Origin: an uncultured Campylobacter sp.
GTDB taxonomy: Bacteria > Campylobacterota > Campylobacteria > Campylobacterales > Campylobacteraceae
Direction of reading: 5' to 3'
DNA: 6,492 nt
Assembly: GCA_938036585.1 (NCBI GenBank)
Contig: CALHQN010000133.1
Coordinates: 1 to 6,492, forward strand
Shown here: positions 1 to 6,294 of the stretch, one piece after another
Numbering within the stretch: the first letter of the stretch is position 1
Layout of the letters: the number at the start of each line of letters is the position of its first letter
Translations under genes and position numbers: made by a program
The notes under the pieces: model-generated
Seen by the model: the letters and a program-made list of their open reading frames with translations, nothing else
Databases searched by the model: none
Told to the model about the DNA's origin: nothing

Positions 1-6
1 AATATT

Positions 7-1548
7 ATGGCAAAACTTAAGAATGCGCCCGTCGCTCTCATCATCATGGACGGCTTTGGCAACGGCGACCCGAATGATATGAAGTACAACGCCATCGCCA
101 TGGCGAATACACCGGTAATCGACGGACTGAAGAAAACATACAAATACAATCAGATTAACGCCTCCGGCGAGTACGTCGGACTGCCGGACGGGCAGATGGG
201 CAACTCCGAGGTCGGGCACACGAATATCGGCGCGGGGCGCATTGTCTATCAGCAGCTCACGCGCATCACACGCGACATCAAGAACGGTGATTTCTTCAAG
301 AATGAGGCACTGCTCACGATTGTACGCGGTGTAAAGGAGCGCGGCGGTGCACTGCACGTCATGGGACTGGTCTCGCCGGGCGGCGTGCACAGCCACGACG
401 ATCACCTCTTTGCGACAATTGAACTTGCAAAGCGTGAGGGACTGACAGAGGTCTGGATTCATGCGTTTCTCGATGGGCGTGATGTACCGCCCAAGAGCGC
501 ACAGGAGTATCTCGAGGCGGTCGAGAAGAAGGCGGCAGAGATCGGTGTCGGGCGCATCGCGACGGTCAGTGGCCGCTACTATGCAATGGATCGCGATCAT
601 CGCTGGGAGCGTGAGCAGCTTGCTTATGAGGCGATTGCTCATGCAAAGGCACCGCATACAGCAAAGACAGCCGTTGAGGGACTGCTCGCCTCCTATGCCG
701 ATACGAGCGAGAAGCCCGAGGGTGTGACGGACGAGTTCGTCGTGCCGTTTGTTGTCGCGGGATATCCCGGCATGAAGAACGGCGACGGCGCGATTTTTTA
801 CAACTTCCGCCCTGACCGCGCGCGTCAGCTCACGCACGCATTTGTCGATGAAAAATTCGACGGATTCCCGCGCGATGAGTCACTGAAGATCCCCTTTGCG
901 ACCTTCTCGCAGTACGAGGCAGGCATGAATGCACTTGTGGCTTTCCCGCCCGAGGAGCTTGACAATACATTCGGTCAGTACGTGCAGGATCTCGGCATGA
1001 CGCAGCTGCGCATCGCCGAGACGGAGAAGTACGCGCATGTCACGTTCTTCTTCAACGGCGGCGTCGAGGAGCCGCTGCCGAACGAAACTCGCGTGCTGAT
1101 ACCAAGCCCGAAAGTAAAAACCTACGACGAGCAGCCGCAGATGAGCGCGCCTGCGGTGTGCGACGCGGTGATCCGCGGCATCGAAGCGGGGATCGATTTC
1201 ATCGTCGTAAATTTCGCAAACGGCGATATGGTCGGACACACGGGCAATTACGACGCCGCGGTAAAGGCGGTCGAAGCGGTGGATGAGTGCATCGGTAAAA
1301 TTTTAAGCGCGGCGAAGGCGCACGATTACGCCTACGTGCAGATCAGCGATCACGGCAACTGCGAGGCGATGCGAGACGCGGACGGCGAAATTTTAACCAA
1401 CCACACGACCTTCGACGTATTTTGTTTCGTCGCGGGCGAGGGCGCGCGCGAGCTAAAAAGCGGGCTCGGGCTTAGCAACGTCGCAGCGACCGTGCTAAAG
1501 CTAATGGGGCTACCAAAGCCCGCGGAGATGGATGAGGCGCTATTTTGA
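7..1548 (+). CDS. gpmI: 2,3-bisphosphoglycerate-independent phosphoglycerate mutase (mosaic gene)
   Basis: This enzyme interconverts 3- and 2-phosphoglycerate in cytosolic glycolysis/gluconeogenesis through a phosphoserine and two metal ions, normally Mn2+. At 513 residues it has the usual Firmicute length; C. jejuni GpmI is about 20 residues shorter. The family residues are all visible: Asp15, catalytic Ser67 in GQMGNSEVGH, His128, Arg158-Asp159, Arg190, Arg196, Arg268/Arg271, Lys341, Asp407, His411, Asp448-His449 and His466. By homology, residues ~1-80 plus ~315-513 form the phosphatase domain and the middle forms the transferase domain. The ATG gives the expected N-terminus (LIIMDGFG at 11-18); only six bases precede it, so its ribosome binding site lies outside the window. 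Residues 1 to ~340-350 resemble Selenomonas-type Firmicutes and the rest resembles Campylobacter (NETRVLIPSPKVKTYDE, residues 359-375). The active site is therefore built from both parents. The enzyme should be functional; the mosaic could also be an assembly artefact. Confidence 0.95.
   Translation: MAKLKNAPVALIIMDGFGNGDPNDMKYNAIAMANTPVIDGLKKTYKYNQINASGEYVGLPDGQMGNSEVGHTNIGAGRIVYQQLTRITRDIKNGDFFKNEALLTIVRGVKERGGALHVMGLVSPGGVHSHDDHLFATIELAKREGLTEVWIHAFLDGRDVPPKSAQEYLEAVEKKAAEIGVGRIATVSGRYYAMDRDHRWEREQLAYEAIAHAKAPHTAKTAVEGLLASYADTSEKPEGVTDEFVVPFVVAGYPGMKNGDGAIFYNFRPDRARQLTHAFVDEKFDGFPRDESLKIPFATFSQYEAGMNALVAFPPEELDNTFGQYVQDLGMTQLRIAETEKYAHVTFFFNGGVEEPLPNETRVLIPSPKVKTYDEQPQMSAPAVCDAVIRGIEAGIDFIVVNFANGDMVGHTGNYDAAVKAVEAVDECIGKILSAAKAHDYAYVQISDHGNCEAMRDADGEILTNHTTFDVFCFVAGEGARELKSGLGLSNVAATVLKLMGLPKPAEMDEALF
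1018..1062 (+). other. Putative recombination (or assembly) junction inside gpmI
   Basis: These bases encode residues 338-352, the conserved block ETEKYAHVTFFFNGG that both Firmicute and Campylobacter GpmI share. Upstream, all 23 leucine codons are CTG, CTC or CTT, and there is no AAATTT word. Downstream, 7 of 11 leucines are CTA or TTA, and AAATTT appears from 1209 onward. Protein character changes at the same place, from a Firmicute-like GpmI to a Campylobacter-like one beginning near residue 357. The exact crossover cannot be fixed because the block is nearly invariant; it could extend a few codons to about 1080. Confidence 0.65.
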
Positions 1549-1596
1549 AATTTAAACGGCGCGAGCCGCGAGCAGATTTAAACTGCTAAAATTTAG

Positions 1597-1616
1597 GTAA
1601 ATTTGGATAAATTTAC
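1597..1616. repeat. Perfect 8-bp inverted repeat between gpmI and fabG
   Basis: GTAAATTT at 1597-1604 and its exact reverse complement AAATTTAC at 1609-1616 are separated by GGAT. A smaller hairpin, AGCAG/CTGCT with a 7-base loop, lies just upstream at 1571-1587. Neither is followed by a T run, so neither is a convincing intrinsic terminator. The larger repeat is AT-rich and could be an RNA hairpin, a protein-binding palindrome or a chance result of the frequent AAATTT word. The spacer 1549-1649 otherwise holds five AAATTT copies, counting one that begins on the last base of the gpmI stop, and no obvious promoter. Confidence 0.4.
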
Positions 1617-1637
1617 GCTAGAGATTGAAATTTTAAC

Positions 1638-1644
1638 AAAAGGA
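1638..1644 (+). promoter_or_regulatory. Ribosome binding site of fabG
   Basis: AAAAGGA lies five bases before the ATG at 1650 and supports that start. Translation from there gives a FabG N-terminus of normal length before the TGASRGIG motif. Confidence 0.7.
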
Positions 1645-1649
1645 AAAAT

Positions 1650-2393
1650 ATGAAATTTAGTGGAAAGAACGTTTTAATCACGGGCGCGAGCCGCGGTATC
1701 GGCGCGCAGATCGCAAGGACTTTGGTGGGCTACGGGCTTAAGGCGTGGATCAATTATCGCTCAAACCCAGAGCCTGCAGACGCGCTGCTAGAGGAGATCC
1801 GCGCAAACGGCGGAGAGGGCGCGGTGATAAAATTTGACGCGACGAACGAAGCGGAATTTAGCGAGGCGATTGCCCTGATCGCGCAAAGCGACGGCGAGCT
1901 AAGCTATCTCGTAAATAACGCGGGCGTCACGAACGACAAGCTCGCGCTTAGGATGAAGCTGGAAGACTTCATGGGCGTGATCGAAGCAAATTTAAGCAGC
2001 GCCTTCATCGGCTGCCGCGAAGCTCTAAAATTAATGAGCAAAAAGCGCTTCGGCGCGGTCGTAAACATCGCCTCGATCGTCGGCGAAATGGGCAACGCCG
2101 GACAGGTCAATTATAGCGCGAGCAAGGGCGGAATGATCGCGATGAGTAAGAGTTTCGCAAAAGAGGGAGCCGCGCGCGGCATCCGCTTCAACTGCATAAC
2201 TCCTGGCTTCATCGCTACGGATATGACGGACGCGCTAAGCGACGACGTAAAAGCAAGCTACGAAGCGAGCATCCCGCTTAAGCGCCTAGGAAGCACGAGT
2301 GACGTCGCCGAAGGAGTTGCGTTTTTGCTCAGCGACGGCGCGGGCTACATTACGGGAGAGTCGCTTAAAATCAACGGCGGGCTCTATATGTAG
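1650..2393 (+). CDS. fabG: 3-oxoacyl-[acyl-carrier-protein] reductase FabG
   Basis: FabG is the NADPH-dependent reductase of type II fatty acid synthesis, turning 3-ketoacyl-ACP into 3-hydroxyacyl-ACP in the cytosol. The 247 residues match the family (E. coli 244). It is a classical short-chain dehydrogenase with a Rossmann fold. The cofactor loop TGASRGIG is at 11-18 and NNAG at 89-92. The catalytic tetrad is Asn114, Ser142, Tyr155 and Lys159, the last two in YSASK. PGFI follows at 185-188, and the C-terminus GGLYM is close to the FabG-typical GGMYM. It lies 101 bp after gpmI and 68 bp before acpP. The fab neighbours make FabG a better call than a general SDR alcohol dehydrogenase. Codon use and AAATTT words are ordinary for the locus, unlike the first two thirds of gpmI. 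Confidence 0.95.
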   Translation: MKFSGKNVLITGASRGIGAQIARTLVGYGLKAWINYRSNPEPADALLEEIRANGGEGAVIKFDATNEAEFSEAIALIAQSDGELSYLVNNAGVTNDKLALRMKLEDFMGVIEANLSSAFIGCREALKLMSKKRFGAVVNIASIVGEMGNAGQVNYSASKGGMIAMSKSFAKEGAARGIRFNCITPGFIATDMTDALSDDVKASYEASIPLKRLGSTSDVAEGVAFLLSDGAGYITGESLKINGGLYM

Positions 2394-2420
2394 CGTTAAA
2401 TAGCGGAATTTAAGGTTAAA

Positions 2421-2431
2421 TATTATAGAAT
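2421..2431 (+). promoter_or_regulatory. Probable -10 region of an acpP promoter
   Basis: TATTATAGAAT sits 31-41 bases upstream of the acpP ATG, inside an AT-rich stretch. It resembles the extended TATA-type -10 element of Campylobacter sigma-70 promoters, which usually lack a recognisable -35. A separate promoter is plausible because ACP is needed in large amounts. The start point is not determined. Confidence 0.45.
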
Positions 2432-2447
2432 TACGCGGTATTTTTTT

Positions 2448-2454
2448 AAAGGAG
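2448..2454 (+). promoter_or_regulatory. Strong ribosome binding site of acpP
   Basis: AAAGGAG is seven bases before the acpP ATG. It is the best Shine-Dalgarno match among the genes here, which fits the high expression expected of acyl carrier protein. Confidence 0.8.
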
Positions 2455-2461
2455 TGCTAAA

Positions 2462-2698
2462 ATGGCAGTATTTGAAGATGTAAGAGACGTAGTTGTAGAG
2501 CAACTAAGCGTAAGCCCGGATCAAGTTAAAGTTGATTCGAAAATTATCGAGGATTTGGGCGCGGACTCTCTTGACGTAGTTGAGCTAGTAATGGCTTTAG
2601 AGGAGAAATTTGGTATCGAGATCCCTGATAGCGAGTCTGAAAAATTAGTAAGCATTAAAGACGTAGTAGATTATATAGAAAATTTGCCTAAGAAATAA
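2462..2698 (+). CDS. acpP: Acyl carrier protein
   Basis: ACP is the small acidic cytosolic protein that carries growing acyl chains as thioesters on a 4'-phosphopantetheine arm. The 78 residues match the family size. The attachment serine is Ser36 in the invariant motif GADSLD (33-38), at the start of helix II. The acidic recognition helix follows ([18 protein letters not shown], 39-56), and then helix IV ([11 protein letters not shown], 65-75). It lies between fabG and fabF, with an 18-base gap to fabF, which suggests co-transcription with fabF and accA. The gene is visibly more AT-rich than its neighbours and uses simple, probably translation-optimised codons such as GTA, GTT and TTA. I read that as an expression effect, not as transfer. 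Confidence 0.97.
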   Translation: MAVFEDVRDVVVEQLSVSPDQVKVDSKIIEDLGADSLDVVELVMALEEKFGIEIPDSESEKLVSIKDVVDYIENLPKK

Positions 2699-2704
2699 AA
2701 TTTT

Positions 2705-2710
2705 AAGGAA
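2705..2710 (+). promoter_or_regulatory. Ribosome binding site selecting the TTG start of fabF
   Basis: AAGGAA lies six bases before the TTG at 2717. The spacing and the conserved N-terminus that follows ([15 protein letters not shown]) support TTG as the true start. No in-frame ATG lies between the acpP stop and this point; the next methionine, residue 11, would remove a core beta strand. Confidence 0.7.
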
Positions 2711-2716
2711 GCGGTT

Positions 2717-3934
2717 TTGAAACGAGTCGTAGTAACGGGCATCGGGATGGTAACCTCTCTCGGGCTTGACAAACAGAGCAGTTTTGAAAATATCTGTAAC
2801 GGAAAAACCGGGGTTGATAAAATTTCGCTCTTTGACGCTAGCGAATTTCCGGTTCAAATTGCAGCTGAAGTAAAAGGTTTCGATCCTTCGAGCATAATCG
2901 AGGATGGAAAAGAGATAAAAAAGATGGATAGATTTGTCCAGCTCGGGCTTAAAGCAGCGGGCGAAGCTATAGAGGACGCTAAATTTAGCGGTTTTGATAG
3001 CGACGAATTCGGCGTTAGCTCCGCTAGCGGTATCGGCGGCCTACCGAACATCGAGATAAACGCCAATACCTGCTTACAGCGCGGTCCTAGGCGAATTTCT
3101 CCGTTTTTTATCCCTTCTGCGTTAGTAAATATGCTCGGCGGCTTTGTTTCAATATATTACAACTTAAAAGGCCCGAATTTATCCAGCGTTACAGCCTGCG
3201 CGGCTTCCGCGCACGCGATTATGGACGCTGCGAGAGTTATCATGATCGGCGAAGCGAAAAAGATGCTCGCAGTGGGTGCCGAGGCCGCGGTTTGTCCCGT
3301 AGGTATCGGCGGATTTGCCGCGATGAAGGCGCTTTGCGCTAGAAATGACGATCCTGCGCACGCTTCACGTCCATTTGATGCGGAGCGAAACGGCTTTGTG
3401 ATGGGTGAAGGTGCAGCGGCTTTGGTTTTAGAAGAGCTAGAGGACGCAAAAGCGCGCGGCGCTAAAATTTACGGCGAGCTTGTAGGATTTGGCGCTAGCG
3501 GCGATGCTTATCATATCACTTCGCCTAGCCTAGACGGCCCGATACGCGCTATGAAAAAAGCCTACGAGATGGCGGGACGCCCGAAGATTGATTATATCAA
3601 CGCCCACGGAACGTCCACCGCGATAAACGATAAAAACGAAACTGCGGCGTTAAAAGAGCTTTTCGGCGAGGGCAAGGTGCCTGCAGTCAGCTCCACCAAG
3701 GGTCAGCTAGGACACTGCCTGGGCGCTGCCGGAGCGGTAGAGGCTGCGATCAGCCTTTTAGCGATGCAAAACGGCATCATACCGCCTACAATAAATCAAA
3801 TTTCAAAAGATCCCGATTGCGATTTGGACTACGTGCCAAACGTTGCCAGAAAAGCTAAACTCGATTGCGTTATGAGCAATAACTTCGGGTTCGGCGGCAC
3901 AAACGCGTCGCTTATTTTCAAAAGAGTGGATTGA
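2717..3934 (+). CDS. fabF: 3-oxoacyl-[acyl-carrier-protein] synthase II (beta-ketoacyl-ACP synthase II)
   Basis: FabF condenses malonyl-ACP with an acyl-ACP, the chain-elongating step of type II fatty acid synthesis, with release of CO2. The 405 residues fit the family (about 410). The thiolase fold begins with [13 protein letters not shown]. The nucleophile is Cys161 in TACAASAH (159-166), the two catalytic histidines are His297 (NAHGTS, 295-300) and His333 (LGH), and Lys328 is in SSTKGQ. The glycine-rich NNFGFGGTN (388-396) closes the active site. [12 protein letters not shown] (122-133) is characteristic of FabF. It starts with TTG and its TGA overlaps the accA ATG by one base. It follows acpP, its carrier substrate, directly. 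FabB is the main alternative, but FabF fits the motifs and gene order better. Confidence 0.95.
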   Translation: MKRVVVTGIGMVTSLGLDKQSSFENICNGKTGVDKISLFDASEFPVQIAAEVKGFDPSSIIEDGKEIKKMDRFVQLGLKAAGEAIEDAKFSGFDSDEFGVSSASGIGGLPNIEINANTCLQRGPRRISPFFIPSALVNMLGGFVSIYYNLKGPNLSSVTACAASAHAIMDAARVIMIGEAKKMLAVGAEAAVCPVGIGGFAAMKALCARNDDPAHASRPFDAERNGFVMGEGAAALVLEELEDAKARGAKIYGELVGFGASGDAYHITSPSLDGPIRAMKKAYEMAGRPKIDYINAHGTSTAINDKNETAALKELFGEGKVPAVSSTKGQLGHCLGAAGAVEAAISLLAMQNGIIPPTINQISKDPDCDLDYVPNVARKAKLDCVMSNNFGFGGTNASLIFKRVD

Positions 3935-4872
3935 TGGCGAACTATCTGGATTTTGAAAAGCCTATAAAGCAGATCGACGAGGACATCACCGCCGCTAAAA
4001 TTCGCGGTGATGAGGATGCGGTCGAAATTTTAAATAAGAATCTCGAAAAAGAAATTTCCAAAGTTTATAAGAATTTAAACGAATATCAAAGGCTTCAGCT
4101 TGCGCGCCATCCGGATCGCCCTTATGCGATCGATTATATTCGCGCGCTTTTGCAAGACGCCAGGGAGCTTCACGGCGACCGTGCCTTTAGAGACGATCCG
4201 TCGATCGTGTGCTATCTGGGCATTATGGGCAACCGCAAAATTGCCGTGATCGCCGAGCAGAAGGGTCGCGGCACCAAAAACAAGCTGAAGCGAAATTTCG
4301 GTATGCCCCATCCGGAGGGCTATCGCAAGGCTCTGCGCGTAGCGAAACTCGCCGAGAAATTTAACCTTCCGATTCTATTTTTGATCGACACTCCGGGCGC
4401 ATATCCGGGACTCGGAGCCGAGGAACGCGGTCAAAGTGAGGCTATCGCGCGAAATTTATATGAGCTTAGCGATCTTAAAACTCCTACGATCGCCGTCGTT
4501 ATCGGCGAGGGCGGCAGCGGCGGAGCTTTAGCTATCGGCGTGGCCGATCGTTTGGCGATGCTTCAAAACTCAATCTTTTCGGTCATCTCTCCCGAGGGCT
4601 GTGCCGCGATTTTGTGGAACGATCCGAGCAAGAGCGAGGCCGCTACGAAGGCGCTAAAGATCACTGCCGAGGAGCTAAAAGAGCTGGGCTTGGTCGACGA
4701 CGTGATCAAAGAGCCCAAAACGGGCGCTCACAGAGATAAAGACGGCGCGATAAAAGCGCTTGGAAACTACGTCTTAACCGAGCTGCACAAGCTAGACGAT
4801 CTTAGCATAGACGAGCTCATCAGCAGAAGACAACAAAAAATTTTAAGGTTCGGTGCTTATAAAGAGAACTAA
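3934..4872 (+). CDS. accA: Acetyl-CoA carboxylase carboxyltransferase subunit alpha
   Basis: AccA, with AccD, forms the carboxyltransferase that moves CO2 from carboxybiotin on AccB to acetyl-CoA, making malonyl-CoA for fatty acid synthesis. The 312 residues compare with 319 in E. coli. Typical blocks are RPYAIDYI (62-69), [12 protein letters not shown] (81-92), [19 protein letters not shown] (106-124), [20 protein letters not shown] (151-170) and the oxyanion-hole segment [10 protein letters not shown] (191-200). [11 protein letters not shown] (218-228) follows. I start at the ATG at 3934, which overlaps the fabF stop as TGATG; a TTG one codon upstream (3931) is also in frame but less likely. 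No strong ribosome binding site precedes it, so translational coupling to fabF is likely. No accD is seen in this window. Confidence 0.95.
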   Translation: MANYLDFEKPIKQIDEDITAAKIRGDEDAVEILNKNLEKEISKVYKNLNEYQRLQLARHPDRPYAIDYIRALLQDARELHGDRAFRDDPSIVCYLGIMGNRKIAVIAEQKGRGTKNKLKRNFGMPHPEGYRKALRVAKLAEKFNLPILFLIDTPGAYPGLGAEERGQSEAIARNLYELSDLKTPTIAVVIGEGGSGGALAIGVADRLAMLQNSIFSVISPEGCAAILWNDPSKSEAATKALKITAEELKELGLVDDVIKEPKTGAHRDKDGAIKALGNYVLTELHKLDDLSIDELISRRQQKILRFGAYKEN

Positions 4873-4922
4873 ATTTTAAATTCAACACTTTTAAAACTAA
4901 ATTTAATAACTTCACACTCTAA
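4867..4922 (+). promoter_or_regulatory. G-free, AT-rich leader before rho (possible Rho-sensing region)
   Basis: From 4867 to 4922 the + strand has no G and ten C, four of them spaced every second base in TTCACACTCT (4911-4920). The RNA would be nearly unstructured and C-rich relative to G, the general character of Rho-loading (rut) sites. It covers the end of accA and most of the accA-rho spacer. E. coli rho is autoregulated through its leader, so the idea is reasonable, but it is inference. No convincing -10 was found; TTTAATAAC at 4902-4910 is only a weak candidate. Confidence 0.3.
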
Positions 4923-4927
4923 GAGGA
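4921..4927 (+). promoter_or_regulatory. Ribosome binding site of rho
   Basis: AAGAGGA ends three bases before the ATG at 4931. The spacing is short, but it is the only purine-rich Shine-Dalgarno match nearby. It marks the end of the G-free leader. Confidence 0.55.
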
Positions 4928-4930
4928 TAA

Positions 4931-6277
4931 ATGGAAAATACAAATCAAAATTCCGCTCAGACCGCCGTTTCAAATTCTAATCAAAACGGCAGAAAAACTT
5001 ACGCTAAAACGCACGTTCCCGTCGAGGGCTACCAGATCGAGGAGCTCCGCTCGATGGATCTTGAAAATCTCATCGCCATAGCAGACGAGCTAGGCGTCGA
5101 AAACCCGCGCGAATTCCGCCGCCAAGCGCTCGTTTTTGAAATTTTACGTATGCAGACGAAGCAGGGCGGCTTTATACTTTTTACGGGTATTTTGGAGGTT
5201 ACCGCCGAGGGTTACGGCTTTTTGCGCGGCATAGATTCAAATTTAAGCGACAGCGCCAACGACGCCTACGTAAGCCTCAGCCAGATCCGCAAATTTGCCC
5301 TGCGCGTCGGCGACATTGTCACGGGCCAGGTACGCGAGCCAAAGGATCAGGAGAAATACTACGCGCTTTTAAAGATCGAGGCGATCAATTATAAATCGAT
5401 CCAAGAGGCCAGAGAGCGTCCGCTATTTGACAATCTTACGCCGCTTTTCCCGACCGAAAAGCTCAAGCTCGAATACGATCCTATGCGCCTTACCGGTCGC
5501 GTGCTTGATCTTTTTACGCCGATCGGCAAGGGGCAGCGCGGGCTCATCACGGCGCCTCCGCGTAGCGGTAAAACGGAGCTTATGAAGGAGCTCGCCAACG
5601 GCATTACGCGCAACCACCCCGAGGTCGAGCTTTTAGTGCTGCTAGTCGACGAACGCCCGGAGGAGGTGACCGATATGGAGCGTAGCGTACGCGGCGAAGT
5701 GTTTAGCTCGACTTTCGATCAGCCTGCGTTCAACCACGTCCGCGTCGCCGAGCTCGTTATCGAAAAGGCGAAACGCGCCGTCGAAAACGGCAAGGACGTC
5801 GTCATCCTGCTTGATAGCATCACCCGCCTTGCGCGCGCTTACAACACCGTCACGCCTAGCAGCGGCAAAGTCTTAAGCGGCGGCGTGGACGCAAACGCCC
5901 TGCACAAGCCGAAGCGCTTCTTCGGTGCGGCGCGAAACATCGAAAACGGCGGCTCGCTTACCATCGTCGCTACTGCGCTCATCGAGACCGGCTCGCGTAT
6001 GGATGACGTGATCTTCGAGGAGTTCAAAGGCACGGGCAACAGCGAGATCATCCTCGATCGCAATATCTCGGACCGCAGAATTTACCCGGCGATCAACATC
6101 ACCAAGTCCGGCACGCGCAAAGAAGAGCTTTTGCAAGGCAGCGAAAATCTGCAAAAGATCTGGGCGCTGCGCTCGGCGATCTCGACGATGGACGACGTCG
6201 AGGCGCTGAAATTTTTATACGCCAAGATGCTAAAAACCAAAGATAACACCGAACTGCTATCGATAATGAACGGCTAA
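4931..6277 (+). CDS. rho: Transcription termination factor Rho
   Basis: Rho is a homohexameric RNA helicase/translocase that binds C-rich nascent RNA and uses ATP to stop RNA polymerase. The 448 residues are longer than E. coli Rho (419), partly because of a low-complexity N-terminal tail: residues 1-20 hold six Asn and three Gln. The Rho N-terminal helical region covers about 35-80. The cold-shock-like RNA-binding domain is at about 80-155 ([23 protein letters not shown]). The RecA-type motor has the P-loop APPRSGKT (208-215), Walker [10 protein letters not shown] (291-299), the Q-loop region [20 protein letters not shown] (317-336), the R-loop KGTGNSE (366-372) and the arginine finger in SGTRKEE (393-399). 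The P-loop has RS where E. coli has KA, a common variant outside gamma-proteobacteria. It lies 58 bp after accA. Confidence 0.97.
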   Translation: MENTNQNSAQTAVSNSNQNGRKTYAKTHVPVEGYQIEELRSMDLENLIAIADELGVENPREFRRQALVFEILRMQTKQGGFILFTGILEVTAEGYGFLRGIDSNLSDSANDAYVSLSQIRKFALRVGDIVTGQVREPKDQEKYYALLKIEAINYKSIQEARERPLFDNLTPLFPTEKLKLEYDPMRLTGRVLDLFTPIGKGQRGLITAPPRSGKTELMKELANGITRNHPEVELLVLLVDERPEEVTDMERSVRGEVFSSTFDQPAFNHVRVAELVIEKAKRAVENGKDVVILLDSITRLARAYNTVTPSSGKVLSGGVDANALHKPKRFFGAARNIENGGSLTIVATALIETGSRMDDVIFEEFKGTGNSEIILDRNISDRRIYPAINITKSGTRKEELLQGSENLQKIWALRSAISTMDDVEALKFLYAKMLKTKDNTELLSIMNG

Positions 6278-6294
6278 ATTTCTTAAATTTAGCC
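6272..6294 (+). terminator. Hairpin at the end of rho, including its stop codon
   Basis: GGCTAAATTT at 6272-6281 and its perfect reverse complement AAATTTAGCC at 6285-6294 can form a 10-bp stem with the 3-base loop CTT. The rho stop TAA (6275-6277) is inside the left arm. The following bases TTATTCT are only moderately T-rich, so it may be a weak intrinsic terminator or a 3'-end stabilising hairpin. Its position suits the end of the rho transcript. Confidence 0.55.

Noticed and set aside
880..1239. Minus-strand open frame of 119 codons opposite gpmI
   Set aside because: It is antisense to a conserved gene, resembles no family, and is rich in Arg/His as expected from the reverse of a GC-biased coding frame.
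1558..1695. 13-base exact repeat GGCGCGAGCCGCG at 1558-1570 and 1683-1695
   Set aside because: The second copy encodes part of the conserved FabG TGASRG motif. With only two copies of low-complexity GC sequence, it is most likely coincidence.
3931..3933. TTG as an alternative start of accA, one codon before the ATG
   Set aside because: The ATG at 3934 gives the normal N-terminus and the common TGATG overlap; a TTG would add only one residue.
5873..6154. Minus-strand open frame of 93 codons opposite rho, plus several shorter ones nearby
   Set aside because: These are shadow frames of the highly conserved Rho motor domain, with no ribosome binding site or recognisable product.
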